A stretch of DNA of 8,209 bases from Ktedonobacterales bacterium (GTDB lineage: Bacteria; Chloroflexota; Ktedonobacteria; Ktedonobacterales; JADMIN01), in NCBI GenBank assembly GCA_015478575.1, contig JADMIN010000085.1, forward strand, positions 1 through 8,209, written 5' to 3'. Within the stretch, counting starts at the first letter, position 1. Every line of letters starts with the position of its first letter. The notes beneath the pieces were generated by a model. It saw only the letters and a list, made by a program, of their open reading frames with translations, made no database searches and was not told the origin of the DNA. This document shows positions 1 through 6,471 of the stretch, piece by piece. The position numbers and the translations under genes are program-made.

Positions 1-2694
1 CAACCGCTCGCCGAAGTGCCGCGCGATTACCCGATGACGGCAGCCCGTCGCCTTCGTGTAGGCCACCAGTGCGGCCACCTGGAGTTCGTGGCGCTCCGCC
101 AGCGCGGCCAGCAACTCCGGCAGCAGCGTCCGCCCGTCAGCGGGCGGCGGGCAGATCTCCAGCAACAGGTCGCGCATCCCCTCGCGGTACTCGATCCACC
201 CGGCATCACGCCAACCGAGCAGACGCTCCTCCAGCGCGGCGGGTGTCAGCGCGAGCCGCGTCGCCAGGAACGCCGGATCCAGCGTCTGGGGCTGGCCAGG
301 ATGCAGCCGCGCCGCATCCACCAGGGCACGGAACTCCGCGTCCGGCGGCGGCTCAGCGACCAGGCGCACGGTGGGCGCGCGTGGCACATCGGGATGCCGC
401 CGCAGGAAGCCCGCCCGCTCCAGAATGCTCAAGGCCACGCGCGTCGTGGTCTCGTCCACGTTCTGCCCGGCACCCTGCCCAGCATCGCGCGTGCGCTGGA
501 TGGCCGCGCCCAGCGCGCGCTCTAGGTCGGCGGCGGAGACGCGCCCCAGGTTGCCGCCCCCTGGCGCGCCCTCGCGCACCAACGCACGCGCGGTGGCGTA
601 GGCCGCGCGCAGCGTCTCAAGCGAGAGTTCATCCTGGCGGACGTGCCGCCGTAGCGCGGTCACGTCGGCGGTGGTGGTGAAGAGCACACAGCGCGAGGGC
701 TTGCCATCACGCCCGGCGCGGCCCGATTCCTGGGCATAGGCCTCCAGTGAGCCGGGCAACTGGAAATGGACGATGAGGCGCACGTCGGCCTTGTCAATGC
801 CCATGCCAAAGGCGACGGTCGCGACGATGATGCGTGCCTCGCCAGAGATGAAGGCGTTTTGCGCCGCGTCGCGCTCGTCGCGCTCCATGCCCGCGTGATA
901 GTGGCGCGCGCGCACGTCACAGCGCCGCCGCAGGAAGCTCGCGACCTCCTCGCAGCCATCGCGCGAGCGCACATAGATAATGCCAGCGCCCGGCGTCTCG
1001 GCCACCACGCGCGCCAGCGCCCGCAGCCGCTCCTCCTTGTCGCTGACGTGGATCACCTCGTAGCGCAGATTTGGGCGGTAGATGCCGCGATTGATGACGC
1101 GCAGGTCGCGTTCCAGCGCCGCGGCGATACCGTCGCGGACCTGCGCGGTGGCCGTGGCGGTCAGCGCCAGCACGGGTGGCGGCGCCCCGCCTTCGCCAAG
1201 CTGACGCAATGCCTTGGCGATGAAGAGGTAATCGGGGCGGAAGTCGTGCCCCCAGAGGCTGACGCAGTGCGCCTCATCCACGACGAAGCGCGCCACCCCC
1301 GCCCGCCGCAGCGCGTGGATGAAGGATTGCTGGCGCAGGCGTTCGGGCGCGGCGTAGACCAGTTTATAGCGGCCCGCCGCGATGCCCGCCAGCCGCCGCT
1401 CGATCTCATCGCGCTCGACCAGACTATTGATGATGGTCGTCTGGGCGCGCGCCACGGTGGGCAGTGCCTCGATCTGATCTTTCATCAGCGCGATGAGCGG
1501 CGAGATGAGCACGGTCGTGCCGGGCAGCAGCAGCGCGGGCAGTTGGTAGCAGAGCGACTTGCCCGCGCCGGTCGGCATCAGGGCTAGCACATCCTCACCG
1601 CGCATGACGGCTGAGATGATCGCCGCCTGCCCCGGCCGGAAGCTCGCATAGCCGAAGATATCGCGCAGCGCTTCCAGCAACTCCGGTGTGGGTGGCTCGT
1701 CCTCGCTTGCCTCGATGGAGAGCAGGGGAAGAGCGTCATCGGTAGGAGCGTTGGCCGCGGCGGAGGCGGCCTGGCGCGTGGCCCGGCGGGCCGAGGCGAT
1801 GGGCGCGGTCTCCCCCAGCCGCTGGCCCCGCGTCGCCGTGCCATCTGTCACGCCATCATACGTCTCGCGCCGCGCCGCGGCCAGCCGCGCGCGCATGGCG
1901 TCAGCGTCGCGGACGACGCTCGCCGCCCAGAGGTCGGCCAACTCTGCCAGCTCGTCCTCGTCGCCCAGCGCCACGGCGGCGGCCCGCGCCCCGCGCAGCA
2001 CCCAGGCTGGCGGCACGCCAGAGTAGGCGGCCAGGACCTTGCTGATGAGGGCACGTGCGCCCACCGCGTCACCCTGGGCGGCCAGGCAGCGCGCCAGGCC
2101 CAGTTGCGCGCCGCCGCTGGCTGGCGCCATCAGCAGCGCCCGCTGGTACGCCGCCGCGCCCGCTGTGGCATCCCCTGCGCTGATGGCGACCTCGCCCGCC
2201 AGCAGCCAAGCCGTCACACGGTCGCCGGCTTCTTGGGTGAGCCGCTCGGCGAGCGCGCGGGCCTCATCGTGCCGCCCCAGCACGGCCAGCGCTTGGGCGA
2301 GTTGCTGGTAGGCGCTCAGCGCCTCACTGCGCGCCAGCCGGTCCTCCAGCAGGGAGCGCGCGTCGGCGGGGTGGTCCAGTGCGAGGGCCAGCGCGGCCAG
2401 GTCATCATCCAGCTTCAGCGTCTCCCCGGCCAGGGGCCACAGCCGCTCGAAGAGGCGCTGGGCCAGCGTGCGCGCGGCGGCCACGTCGCAGCGGGCGAGG
2501 AAGAGCGCGAGGGGCAGCGCGAGCGCCACGGGCAGCCCTTCCAGTGGCTCTCCCTCCAGCGGCTCCCCCTGCTCGCCTTTCGTCGGAGGCACTGGCGCGG
2601 CGACCTCGGCCAGCAGCGCGGCGACGGCCGCCGCCGCATCAGCTTCCCGCGCCGCATCAGCTTCCCGCGCCGCATCAGCCTGCTCATCCGCCAT
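1..2694 (-). CDS. recQ: RecQ-family ATP-dependent DNA helicase with N-terminal TPR-like region (3' end beyond window)
   Basis: An uninterrupted frame of 898 codons runs from ATG 2694 off the left edge, so the C-terminus is missing. RecQ enzymes are 3'-5' helicases acting in recombination and fork repair. Visible motifs: motif 0 (F347, G348, FRPGQ with Q356), Walker A MPTGAGKS 373-380 (K379), motif Ia SPLIALMKDQ, DEAH 473-476, aromatic-rich loop SLWGHDFRPDY from 479, motif III LALTATAT 509-516, motif V ATVAFGMGIDKADV from 625, motif VI QESGRAGRD 655-663. The fragment ends in CRHRVIARHFGE (C885), which matches the first cysteine of the RecQ zinc site. Residues 1-50 are Ala/Glu-rich; about 120-280 contain at least three TPR-like helical pairs (for example around Y129-L152 and 163-196). 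Compared with E. coli RecQ, Walker A lies about 325 residues later and motif VI to the zinc cysteine is about 170 residues longer. GAGAGG lies 11 nt before the ATG; the frame stays open upstream, but no better start is seen. Helicase identity is very secure; TPR is by pattern only. Confidence 0.95.
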   Translation of the reverse strand, partial: MADEQADAAREADAAREADAAAAVAALLAEVAAPVPPTKGEQGEPLEGEPLEGLPVALALPLALFLARCDVAAARTLAQRLFERLWPLAGETLKLDDDLAALALALDHPADARSLLEDRLARSEALSAYQQLAQALAVLGRHDEARALAERLTQEAGDRVTAWLLAGEVAISAGDATAGAAAYQRALLMAPASGGAQLGLARCLAAQGDAVGARALISKVLAAYSGVPPAWVLRGARAAAVALGDEDELAELADLWAASVVRDADAMRARLAAARRETYDGVTDGTATRGQRLGETAPIASARRATRQAASAAANAPTDDALPLLSIEASEDEPPTPELLEALRDIFGYASFRPGQAAIISAVMRGEDVLALMPTGAGKSLCYQLPALLLPGTTVLISPLIALMKDQIEALPTVARAQTTIINSLVERDEIERRLAGIAAGRYKLVYAAPERLRQQSFIHALRRAGVARFVVDEAHCVSLWGHDFRPDYLFIAKALRQLGEGGAPPPVLALTATATAQVRDGIAAALERDLRVINRGIYRPNLRYEVIHVSDKEERLRALARVVAETPGAGIIYVRSRDGCEEVASFLRRRCDVRARHYHAGMERDERDAAQNAFISGEARIIVATVAFGMGIDKADVRLIVHFQLPGSLEAYAQESGRAGRDGKPSRCVLFTTTADVTALRRHVRQDELSLETLRAAYATARALVREGAPGGGNLGRVSAADLERALGAAIQRTRDAGQGAGQNVDETTTRVALSILERAGFLRRHPDVPRAPTVRLVAEPPPDAEFRALVDAARLHPGQPQTLDPAFLATRLALTPAALEERLLGWRDAGWIEYREGMRDLLLEICPPPADGRTLLPELLAALAERHELQVAALVAYTKATGCRHRVIARHFGERL
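2632..2679 (-). repeat. 18-bp in-frame tandem repeat in the helicase N-terminus
   Basis: Two exact 18-bp copies (GCTGATGCGGCGCGGGAA on the minus strand, 2644-2679) and a partial third encode the hexapeptide ADAARE at residues 6-17, followed by ADAA. The period is a multiple of three, so the frame is kept. The segment is probably a low-complexity, charged helix without a folded role. Confidence 0.85.
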
Positions 2695-2730
2695 CGTCCG
2701 GCCATCCTCTCGCGCTTCGCCCTTTACGCC

Positions 2731-2812
2731 GTGATCAGTATAGCGGCGGCAGCGGCAAAAAGCAAGCGCACATGGCAGAGGTGGTGTGTGATCAGCCTCC
2801 CGCGGTGATCAG
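2731..2812. promoter_or_regulatory. Three CTGATCAC boxes around the RecQ promoter (possible operator)
   Basis: The octamer CTGATCAC (minus strand; GTGATCAG on plus) occurs at 2731-2738, 2788-2795 and 2805-2812. Each contains the palindrome TGATCA. The first overlaps the last two bases of the proposed -10 box; the other two lie near -60 and -77, within the 3' end of the upstream gene, one of them over its stop codon. Three copies in 82 bp are far more than chance predicts, but their role as a protein site is inference. Confidence 0.35.
2737..2765 (-). promoter_or_regulatory. Putative sigma70-type promoter of the RecQ gene
   Basis: On the minus strand, TTGCTT (2765-2760) and TATACT (2742-2737) are separated by exactly 17 bp. 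The -10 box matches five of six consensus bases, and the short A/T-rich patch stands out in a very GC-rich context. Transcription would start near 2730, giving a leader of about 36 nt before ATG 2694. This is a sequence-pattern call only. Confidence 0.55.
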
Positions 2813-3238
2813 TTGTCGCAGGTCGCGCAACTCCTTTTCCATGCTCCGCGCCAGATATAGGCGGAGCAAGGGCTTGGCGGGTATGGCCCAGCGCGGCAAC
2901 ACGTAATCCTCGTAATGATAGATGGCGCGGCGCCCATCCGCTAGCGTGCCGACGATGAAGCCGCCGGAGACGCGGTTGCCCTTCACGGGCGGGTGGGCCT
3001 CCAGGCTGTGGAAGCCATGCTCGTTCAGTTGGTAGGCAAAGGCATTGCGCCAGGGGATGCCCATGAAGTGCCCGCGCACATCGTAGGTGCCGTGGTGCGC
3101 ATCCTCTGGGTGAACGTCCACCGCGTCGGCCTTCACCTCGGTCTTCTCGATGTCCTTGATATTCTGTACCGCTGTCAGGGCATCCTCGTGGCGGCAGGCC
3201 AGCGCGATGCTCTTGGTGATGCCTAGATGTCGGTTCAT
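2792..3238 (-). CDS. SRPBCC-like (START/Bet v1 fold, polyketide cyclase type) protein
   Basis: The 148-residue protein has the length and pattern of single-domain SRPBCC proteins, which form a helix-grip cavity that binds a hydrophobic ligand. Supporting features are an N-terminal helix typical of these proteins (DALTAVQNIKDIEK, 19-32), alternating strands (TYDVRGHFMGIPW, 51-63; AFAYQL, 66-71; GGFIVGTL, 92-99; RAIYHYEDYVL, 104-114) and a long C-terminal helix (LLRLYLARSMEKELRDLRQL, 124-143). There is no signal peptide or membrane segment, so it should be cytoplasmic. ATG 3238 is preceded by GAGGGGAG at a suitable distance, which fixes the start. It lies 97 bp upstream of the RecQ gene on the same strand, but RecQ has its own promoter-like sequence, so co-transcription is uncertain. 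The ligand is unknown; the fold assignment is by pattern and could be wrong. Confidence 0.8.
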   Translation of the reverse strand: MNRHLGITKSIALACRHEDALTAVQNIKDIEKTEVKADAVDVHPEDAHHGTYDVRGHFMGIPWRNAFAYQLNEHGFHSLEAHPPVKGNRVSGGFIVGTLADGRRAIYHYEDYVLPRWAIPAKPLLRLYLARSMEKELRDLRQLITAGG

Positions 3239-3277
3239 GGCTGGCTCCCCTCATGTTGGACACTGACGGGCCACGCC

Positions 3278-3347
3278 GGAGGCGACTGGAGGCGACCGGA
3301 GGCGACCGGAGGCGACCGGAGGCGACCGGAGGCGACCGGAGGCGATC
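3278..3347. repeat. 10-bp tandem repeat, seven copies
   Basis: GGAGGCGACC is repeated head to tail from 3278: the first copy ends in T instead of C, five copies are exact, and the seventh reads GGAGGCGATC. The period is close to one helical turn and not a multiple of three, so it is not coding. It lies 40 bp upstream of the start of the SRPBCC-like gene; on that gene's strand the unit reads GGTCGCCTCC. If the promoter at 3442-3470 is right, the array is in the 5' leader of that mRNA. Confidence 0.95.
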
Positions 3348-3415
3348 CGCTAGCCTGTCGCACGGGTCGCGCGGAGGGTTGTTTGGCATGGCTCTCTAGA
3401 GATGCGCGCCTCGCG

Positions 3416-3452
3416 TGTGCGCAGTGTAGCCCCATGTGCGCAGTGTAGCCCA
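3416..3452. repeat. 19-bp direct tandem duplication
   Basis: TGTGCGCAGTGTAGCCC followed by CA occurs at 3416-3434, and again at 3435-3452 with one C fewer. The duplication contains AGTGTA, which on the minus strand is TACACT, a plausible -10 element, so a promoter element appears to have been doubled. Confidence 0.9.
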
Positions 3453-3470
3453 CCGACGGCGCGCGCACAA
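3442..3470 (-). promoter_or_regulatory. Possible promoter for the SRPBCC-like gene
   Basis: On the minus strand, TTGTGC (3470-3465) and TACACT (3447-3442) are 17 bp apart. The boxes match only three and four of six consensus bases, so this is a weak call. Transcription from here would give a leader of about 200 nt that holds the second TACACT copy and the 10-bp repeat array. Confidence 0.3.
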
Positions 3471-3700
3471 GGGAGGGCGTATCTTGCCCGCTTCTTGAGA
3501 AGGGCGCTCCGTGTGCCCGACTTCGGGCGCGAGCGCGTGCTCATGGTGGAGGGGACAGGGAGCGGTGTTCTCATTGGCATAGTTCCTGCCGCCATTGCTC
3601 CGCCGGGCGCGCGGAGAGCCGCCGCGCGCGGAGGACGATGGCAGACCATGGCAGCGAGGAGCGAGATATCACTCGCCGCAAGGGGGGTGATGAGGAGCGA

Positions 3701-3708
3701 GAAGGAGA
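3701..3708 (+). promoter_or_regulatory. Strong ribosome binding site deciding the start at 3716
   Basis: GAAGGAGA lies 7 nt before ATG 3716. It supports this start over the in-frame ATG at 3638, whose extra 26 residues are strongly charged and unlike the start of a domain. Confidence 0.75.
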
Positions 3709-3715
3709 TCAGCAG

Positions 3716-4216
3716 ATGGGATTGCTTGAGCGATTGATCGGCGGGGGCGCGCAACACAGCGAGCTCCAAAGCTTCGTGCAACGCTTCGAACAGGGCGCGC
3801 CGGAGCAGGGCTATTCAGAGCAGGAGGCGCTCAGCAACTACCAGCGGGTGGCGCCCCAACTCTCGCAAGGCGACTTCTTGCAGGCATCCGAGGCGGCTTT
3901 CTCGCGGCTCTCGCCAGAGCAACGGGGGCAGTTCGGCCAGATCTTGCAGCAGCAGGCGCAGCAGCGTGGCATCAATGTGGGCGCGCTGGGTCAGCAGGCG
4001 GCATCCGGTCAGGTGCGGGATCCGGGGCAGTTGGCGCAGTTGACGGGCGTCTTCCACCAGCGGCAGCCGGGCCTCCTCGGCGAGATCCTGGGTGGCGTGA
4101 CCGGCGGAGGTGGTGGCGGAGGCGGAGGCGGCAGCCTCCTGAGCAATCCGGTGGCCAAGGCGGCGCTCGGCGGCATCGCGGCGATGGCGATTAAGCGGGC
4201 GATGGCGCGCCGCTAG
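3716..4216 (+). CDS. Conserved-looking hypothetical protein, Gln-rich with a ten-glycine run
   Basis: The 166-residue product is not assigned to a family with confidence. It begins MGLLERLIGGG, a start shared by several small DUF937/YidB-like proteins, but the rest does not clearly follow that family. Residues 13-84 look helical and rich in Gln (LQSFVQRFEQG, EQEALSNYQRVAPQL, SPEQRGQFGQILQQQAQQ). Ten consecutive glycines follow at 130-139, all encoded by mixed GGN codons, and then a small-residue, mildly hydrophobic segment (147-160) ending in a basic tail KRAMARR. That segment could contact a membrane but is short for a transmembrane helix. No signal peptide is seen. It stops 33 bp before the stop of the convergent PucR-type gene. 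A real gene is likely because of the strong ribosome site and the amphipathic pattern; function is unknown. Confidence 0.75.
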   Translation: MGLLERLIGGGAQHSELQSFVQRFEQGAPEQGYSEQEALSNYQRVAPQLSQGDFLQASEAAFSRLSPEQRGQFGQILQQQAQQRGINVGALGQQAASGQVRDPGQLAQLTGVFHQRQPGLLGEILGGVTGGGGGGGGGGSLLSNPVAKAALGGIAAMAIKRAMARR

Positions 4217-4249
4217 CGCGCGGGTCTGGCGCGTGCGTCCGGCTGAGAG

Positions 4250-5536
4250 CTAGCCGAGATCCAGCACGCGCTGGCCCCTGATGGCGAGTTGGAGGGTAAG
4301 CCGCAGTTCGGGGTCATCCAGGTCATGGTCCAGCAGCTCGCGGGCGCGGTGCAGCCGGTAGAGCAGTGAGTTGCGGTGCAGATGCAGGTGGCGCGCGGCT
4401 TCGGAGAGGTTGCCGTTGCTGGCGAAGAAGACCTCCAGTGTCTCGATCAAGGCGTCGCCGGTGCGCCGGTCCGCGCGCAAGGGCGCCAGCGCGCGCTCGA
4501 CGAAGGGCGCCAGCTCGCCGCTCCGGCGCAGCGCCAGCAGCAGGCGATAAACGCCTAAGTCAGTGGGCCGGGCGATGCGCCGCGGCCCCAGTACCTCGCG
4601 GCCCAGTTGCTCGGCGGCGCGCGCCTCGTCGGCGGAGCGGCGCATATCCGCCGGGGCGGTCGCTGGCTCGCCCAGGCCCGCCGCCCAGGTGGGACCATCG
4701 GTGCCGAGCGTGCGCGTCAGCAGCGCCTCGGCCCGTTCGATCATCTCCGCCGCGCCACGCTCTGGCGTGAGCGGCAGCAGCGCCACGACCTCCGCGCCGC
4801 GCGCCCGTATCCACGCGCCGAGCGTCACCTCCAGTGTCTCCGCCAGCGCGGCGGCCTCGCGGGCGAGCCGAGGGAGCGCGGCGGCGCCGTCGTCAGCGGG
4901 CATCAGTTCGATCCAGAGGATGGCATGGGGCTGGGTGAGATCGTAGCCGAGCTGGGCGGCGCGGGCACGCATCTGTGCCTCGCCCGCGTAGGTGCCGGTG
5001 AGCAGGGCCTCCAGCGCCTCGCCGCGCAGGCTGGCCCGCACCTGCGCCTCGTTGACACCGCCAGGTGACGAGAGCACGCCAGCGGATGGGCGCTCGCGCT
5101 GAGCCACGACGTAGGCGATGACCTCGCGCTCGATGCCAGCCAGCGGCGTGCGCGGCGGCAACTCGATCAGGGGGATGGCGTGGCGCTCGGCCCGCGCTCG
5201 CGCCTCGCGTAGCGCGTGCGCGTCGTCGTCGCCGGTGGCCCGCGCTTCCTCCAGGGTGGCGATGGCGATGGCAGCGGCGCCAAGCTCGGCCAAGTCGTCT
5301 ACCAGCCCAGCCAGGGTAAGCGCATCCACCTGGGCGCGCAACAGCCGCAGCGTGGCCAGCGAGAGCAGCGTCAGCTCGCCGCCAGTGAAGCCTTCGAAGG
5401 CGGGGAGACGGGCGCGCATCGTGCCCGCCCACGTCACCGTGCGCTCGAGGCCGCTTTCGCCAGCGAGGAGCCGTGGCTGCCAGCGAGCCAGCAGCGCCAG
5501 CACCTCGCGCACCGTCACCGCGCCGCCCGCGCTCAC
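4250..5536 (-). CDS. PucR/CdaR-family transcriptional regulator
   Basis: This 428-residue protein has the three-part plan of PucR-type regulators, known for activating purine or sugar-acid catabolism genes in response to a metabolite. The N-terminal PucR domain covers about 7-130 (VREVLALL near the start, VTWAGTMRARLPAFEGFTGG at about 34-53, LAELGAAAIAIAT further on). A central GGDEF-like/CdaR domain spans roughly 165-290, without a catalytic GGDEF motif. The C-terminal helix-turn-helix (374-402: NLSEAARHLHLHRNSLLYRL) is the hallmark of the family, followed by DLDDPELRLTLQLAI. The start is GTG 5536, preceded by GGGGAGGTG at good spacing; no ATG fits as well. Length agrees with family members of about 400-550. 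No catabolic operon of the usual kind adjoins it, so the effector and targets cannot be guessed. It lies 96 bp behind the 151-residue gene on the same strand and may share its transcript. Confidence 0.92.
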   Translation of the reverse strand: MSAGGAVTVREVLALLARWQPRLLAGESGLERTVTWAGTMRARLPAFEGFTGGELTLLSLATLRLLRAQVDALTLAGLVDDLAELGAAAIAIATLEEARATGDDDAHALREARARAERHAIPLIELPPRTPLAGIEREVIAYVVAQRERPSAGVLSSPGGVNEAQVRASLRGEALEALLTGTYAGEAQMRARAAQLGYDLTQPHAILWIELMPADDGAAALPRLAREAAALAETLEVTLGAWIRARGAEVVALLPLTPERGAAEMIERAEALLTRTLGTDGPTWAAGLGEPATAPADMRRSADEARAAEQLGREVLGPRRIARPTDLGVYRLLLALRRSGELAPFVERALAPLRADRRTGDALIETLEVFFASNGNLSEAARHLHLHRNSLLYRLHRARELLDHDLDDPELRLTLQLAIRGQRVLDLG

Positions 5537-5548
5537 ACGTCACCTCCC

Positions 5549-5581
5549 CGCCTGGTTCGCTGTCTAGCTTTACGCTTGGTT
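5549..5581 (-). promoter_or_regulatory. Direct repeat upstream of the PucR-type gene
   Basis: Two 9-bp boxes, AACCAAGCG (5581-5573) and AACCAGGCG (5557-5549) on the minus strand, differ at one base and are 24 bp apart, start to start. The nearer one lies just before the ribosome binding site of the regulator. They could be an autoregulatory site, but the repeat is short and no clear -35/-10 pair accompanies it. Confidence 0.2.
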
Positions 5582-5632
5582 TGTCGCCTCCCCCAGTGCC
5601 CGCGACCGCGCATGGCAGCGCGCCGGTGTCGC

Positions 5633-6088
5633 TTAGGGGTGCGGGGGAAAGATCGTGATCGCCTGGATAGTCGCCAGCCCCGCGTCGGTGGGGTCGCGCC
5701 GTCGGGTGGCGCGCGGCGGCGGTGCCACGGCGAAGCTCATGCCGGGCAGGGCGCTGGCGCTGGGATTGCCGACGTCATCTTCGCCGATGGGGCCGAGTGC
5801 GGCCTCCGCCTCGCCGAGCGTCGCGCCGATGCCAACTTTCCCTTGTATCGTACCACGGTAGTCGCCGCGCACCATGACCTGGATCACCGCGCCATCCTCC
5901 GCCCAGAAGTCCACCGCCGCCGAGCGGTAGCGGAGGATGCCGGTGGGCACCTGGACGCAGGTGTTGATGACTGGCTCCTCGGTGAAGGCACGTGTGCCCG
6001 CGCGGCGCAGCACGTCCGCGGCACGCGCGCCAAGCGCGATGCCCGCCGCGCGCTGGCCGGGCACGATCGGCGCATCCAGATCGAGCAT
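5633..6088 (-). CDS. Hypothetical protein, apparently internally duplicated
   Basis: The 151-residue product is not one I can name. ATG 6088 has GAGAGGA 8 nt upstream; the frame is open for another 108 codons, but that part is Arg/Ala/Pro-rich and lacks a good start signal. The protein seems built of two similar halves: first GIALGARAADVLRRAG (16-31) followed by strands AVDFWAEDGAVIQVMV (58-73), then GKVGIGATLGEAEAALG (83-99) followed by GMSFAV (116-121) and IQAITIF (141-147). The pattern 'G-I-x-x-G, helix, Gly, then paired strands' resembles small alpha/beta modules such as SmpA/OmlA or BLIP-like domains, but no signal peptide or lipobox is present, so a cytoplasmic role is more likely. The only cysteine is at 44. 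It precedes the PucR-type gene by 96 bp on the same strand, so the two may be linked functionally; this is inference. Confidence 0.75.
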   Translation of the reverse strand: MLDLDAPIVPGQRAAGIALGARAADVLRRAGTRAFTEEPVINTCVQVPTGILRYRSAAVDFWAEDGAVIQVMVRGDYRGTIQGKVGIGATLGEAEAALGPIGEDDVGNPSASALPGMSFAVAPPPRATRRRDPTDAGLATIQAITIFPPHP

Positions 6089-6300
6089 GGGGCGGTTCCT
6101 CTCATGGGGCGGGCGAGCGGGTGCCAGTCGGCCTTTGCTCTGGCGGGCGATGACGGGCATCGCGCGACCGCGCTCGCGCCGCCTCGCTCTAGCGTACCAC
6201 CCGCGGCGGGCGCAATGGGGATCCTGGGGCGGTGACGGTTCACATCCACCGCCAACCGCCGCACTGGCATGTCCGAATTCCAAGCGCGCGGAGGAATAGC

Positions 6301-6414
6301 GTGATTGAAACAGGTGAGGCCCCGCTGATTGCCAGTATCGCAGGCGCACGGAAGAATGTGCTACCGGAAGGCTCAAGTTCGCGGCATTGGCGCGCCAGCA
6401 TGCGGACGTCATAG
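6301..6414 (+). CDS. Possible small ORF, 37 residues
   Basis: A GTG codon at 6301 is preceded by GGAGGA with a 5-nt gap, which is as strong a ribosome site as any in the window. The frame ends at TAG 6412-6414. The peptide (start MIETGEAPLIASIAGARK) has no motif, membrane segment or family I know. The codons AAG, AAT, CTA, TCA and AGT make the stretch less GC-rich than nearby genes, which does not favour an ordinary gene of this genome. It may be a chance ORF or a leader peptide. Confidence 0.25.
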   Translation: MIETGEAPLIASIAGARKNVLPEGSSSRHWRASMRTS

Positions 6415-6442
6415 CCCCATGGTCCCGGCCATCGGCGCCGGA

Positions 6443-6471
6443 TTGACTGGCGGCGGCTTGTGTGTTAAGTT
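6443..6471 (+). promoter_or_regulatory. Putative sigma70-type promoter for the MoaD-like/propeller operon
   Basis: TTGACT (6443-6448, five of six consensus bases) is followed after exactly 17 bp by TAAGTT (6466-6471), which keeps the key T, A and final T of the -10 box. Transcription from about 6478 would give a leader of roughly 85 nt before ATG 6562. Confidence 0.5.

Larger units (their letters stand above)
3239..3715. other. Intergenic region between divergent genes
   Basis: These 477 bp separate the minus-strand SRPBCC-like gene from the plus-strand 166-residue gene. The region holds the 10-bp array, the 19-bp duplication and a weak minus-strand promoter. In 3471-3715 I see no convincing promoter for the plus-strand gene, no RNA gene and no reading frame with a good start signal. 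Frames crossing it are open by base composition only. Confidence 0.6.

Noticed and set aside
766..1587. Long plus-strand open frame of 273 codons
   Set aside because: It lies entirely opposite the RecQ helicase motifs on the minus strand and has no family pattern; in high-GC DNA such antisense frames stay open by composition.
2104..2808. Plus-strand open frame of 234 codons
   Set aside because: It is antisense to the helicase N-terminal region, its end simply translates the 18-bp repeat as a repeated Arg-rich peptide, and it shows no domain.
3278..3347. CRISPR array
   Set aside because: Units are 10 bp with no spacers; the array at 8141-8209 fails for the same reason. No cas gene is present.
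2724..3389. Minus-strand open frame of 221 codons in another phase over the SRPBCC-like gene
   Set aside because: The alternative frame 2792-3238 has the SRPBCC strand-helix pattern and a ribosome site, whereas this frame reads the 10-bp repeat as protein and is rich in Arg/Pro.
4205..4221. GCGCGC inverted repeat over the stop of the 166-residue gene as a terminator
   Set aside because: The stem is only six self-complementary base pairs, there is no T-run, and alternating GC hexamers are common in this sequence.
5216..6235. Plus-strand open frame of 339 codons
   Set aside because: It is antisense to both the PucR-type gene and the 151-residue gene and crosses their intergenic region; its product is Arg/Ala-rich without recognisable pattern.
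6089..6412. N-terminal extension of the 151-residue protein
   Set aside because: The frame is open, but the extension is Arg/Ala/Pro-rich without pattern, while ATG 6088 has a well-placed GAGAGGA.
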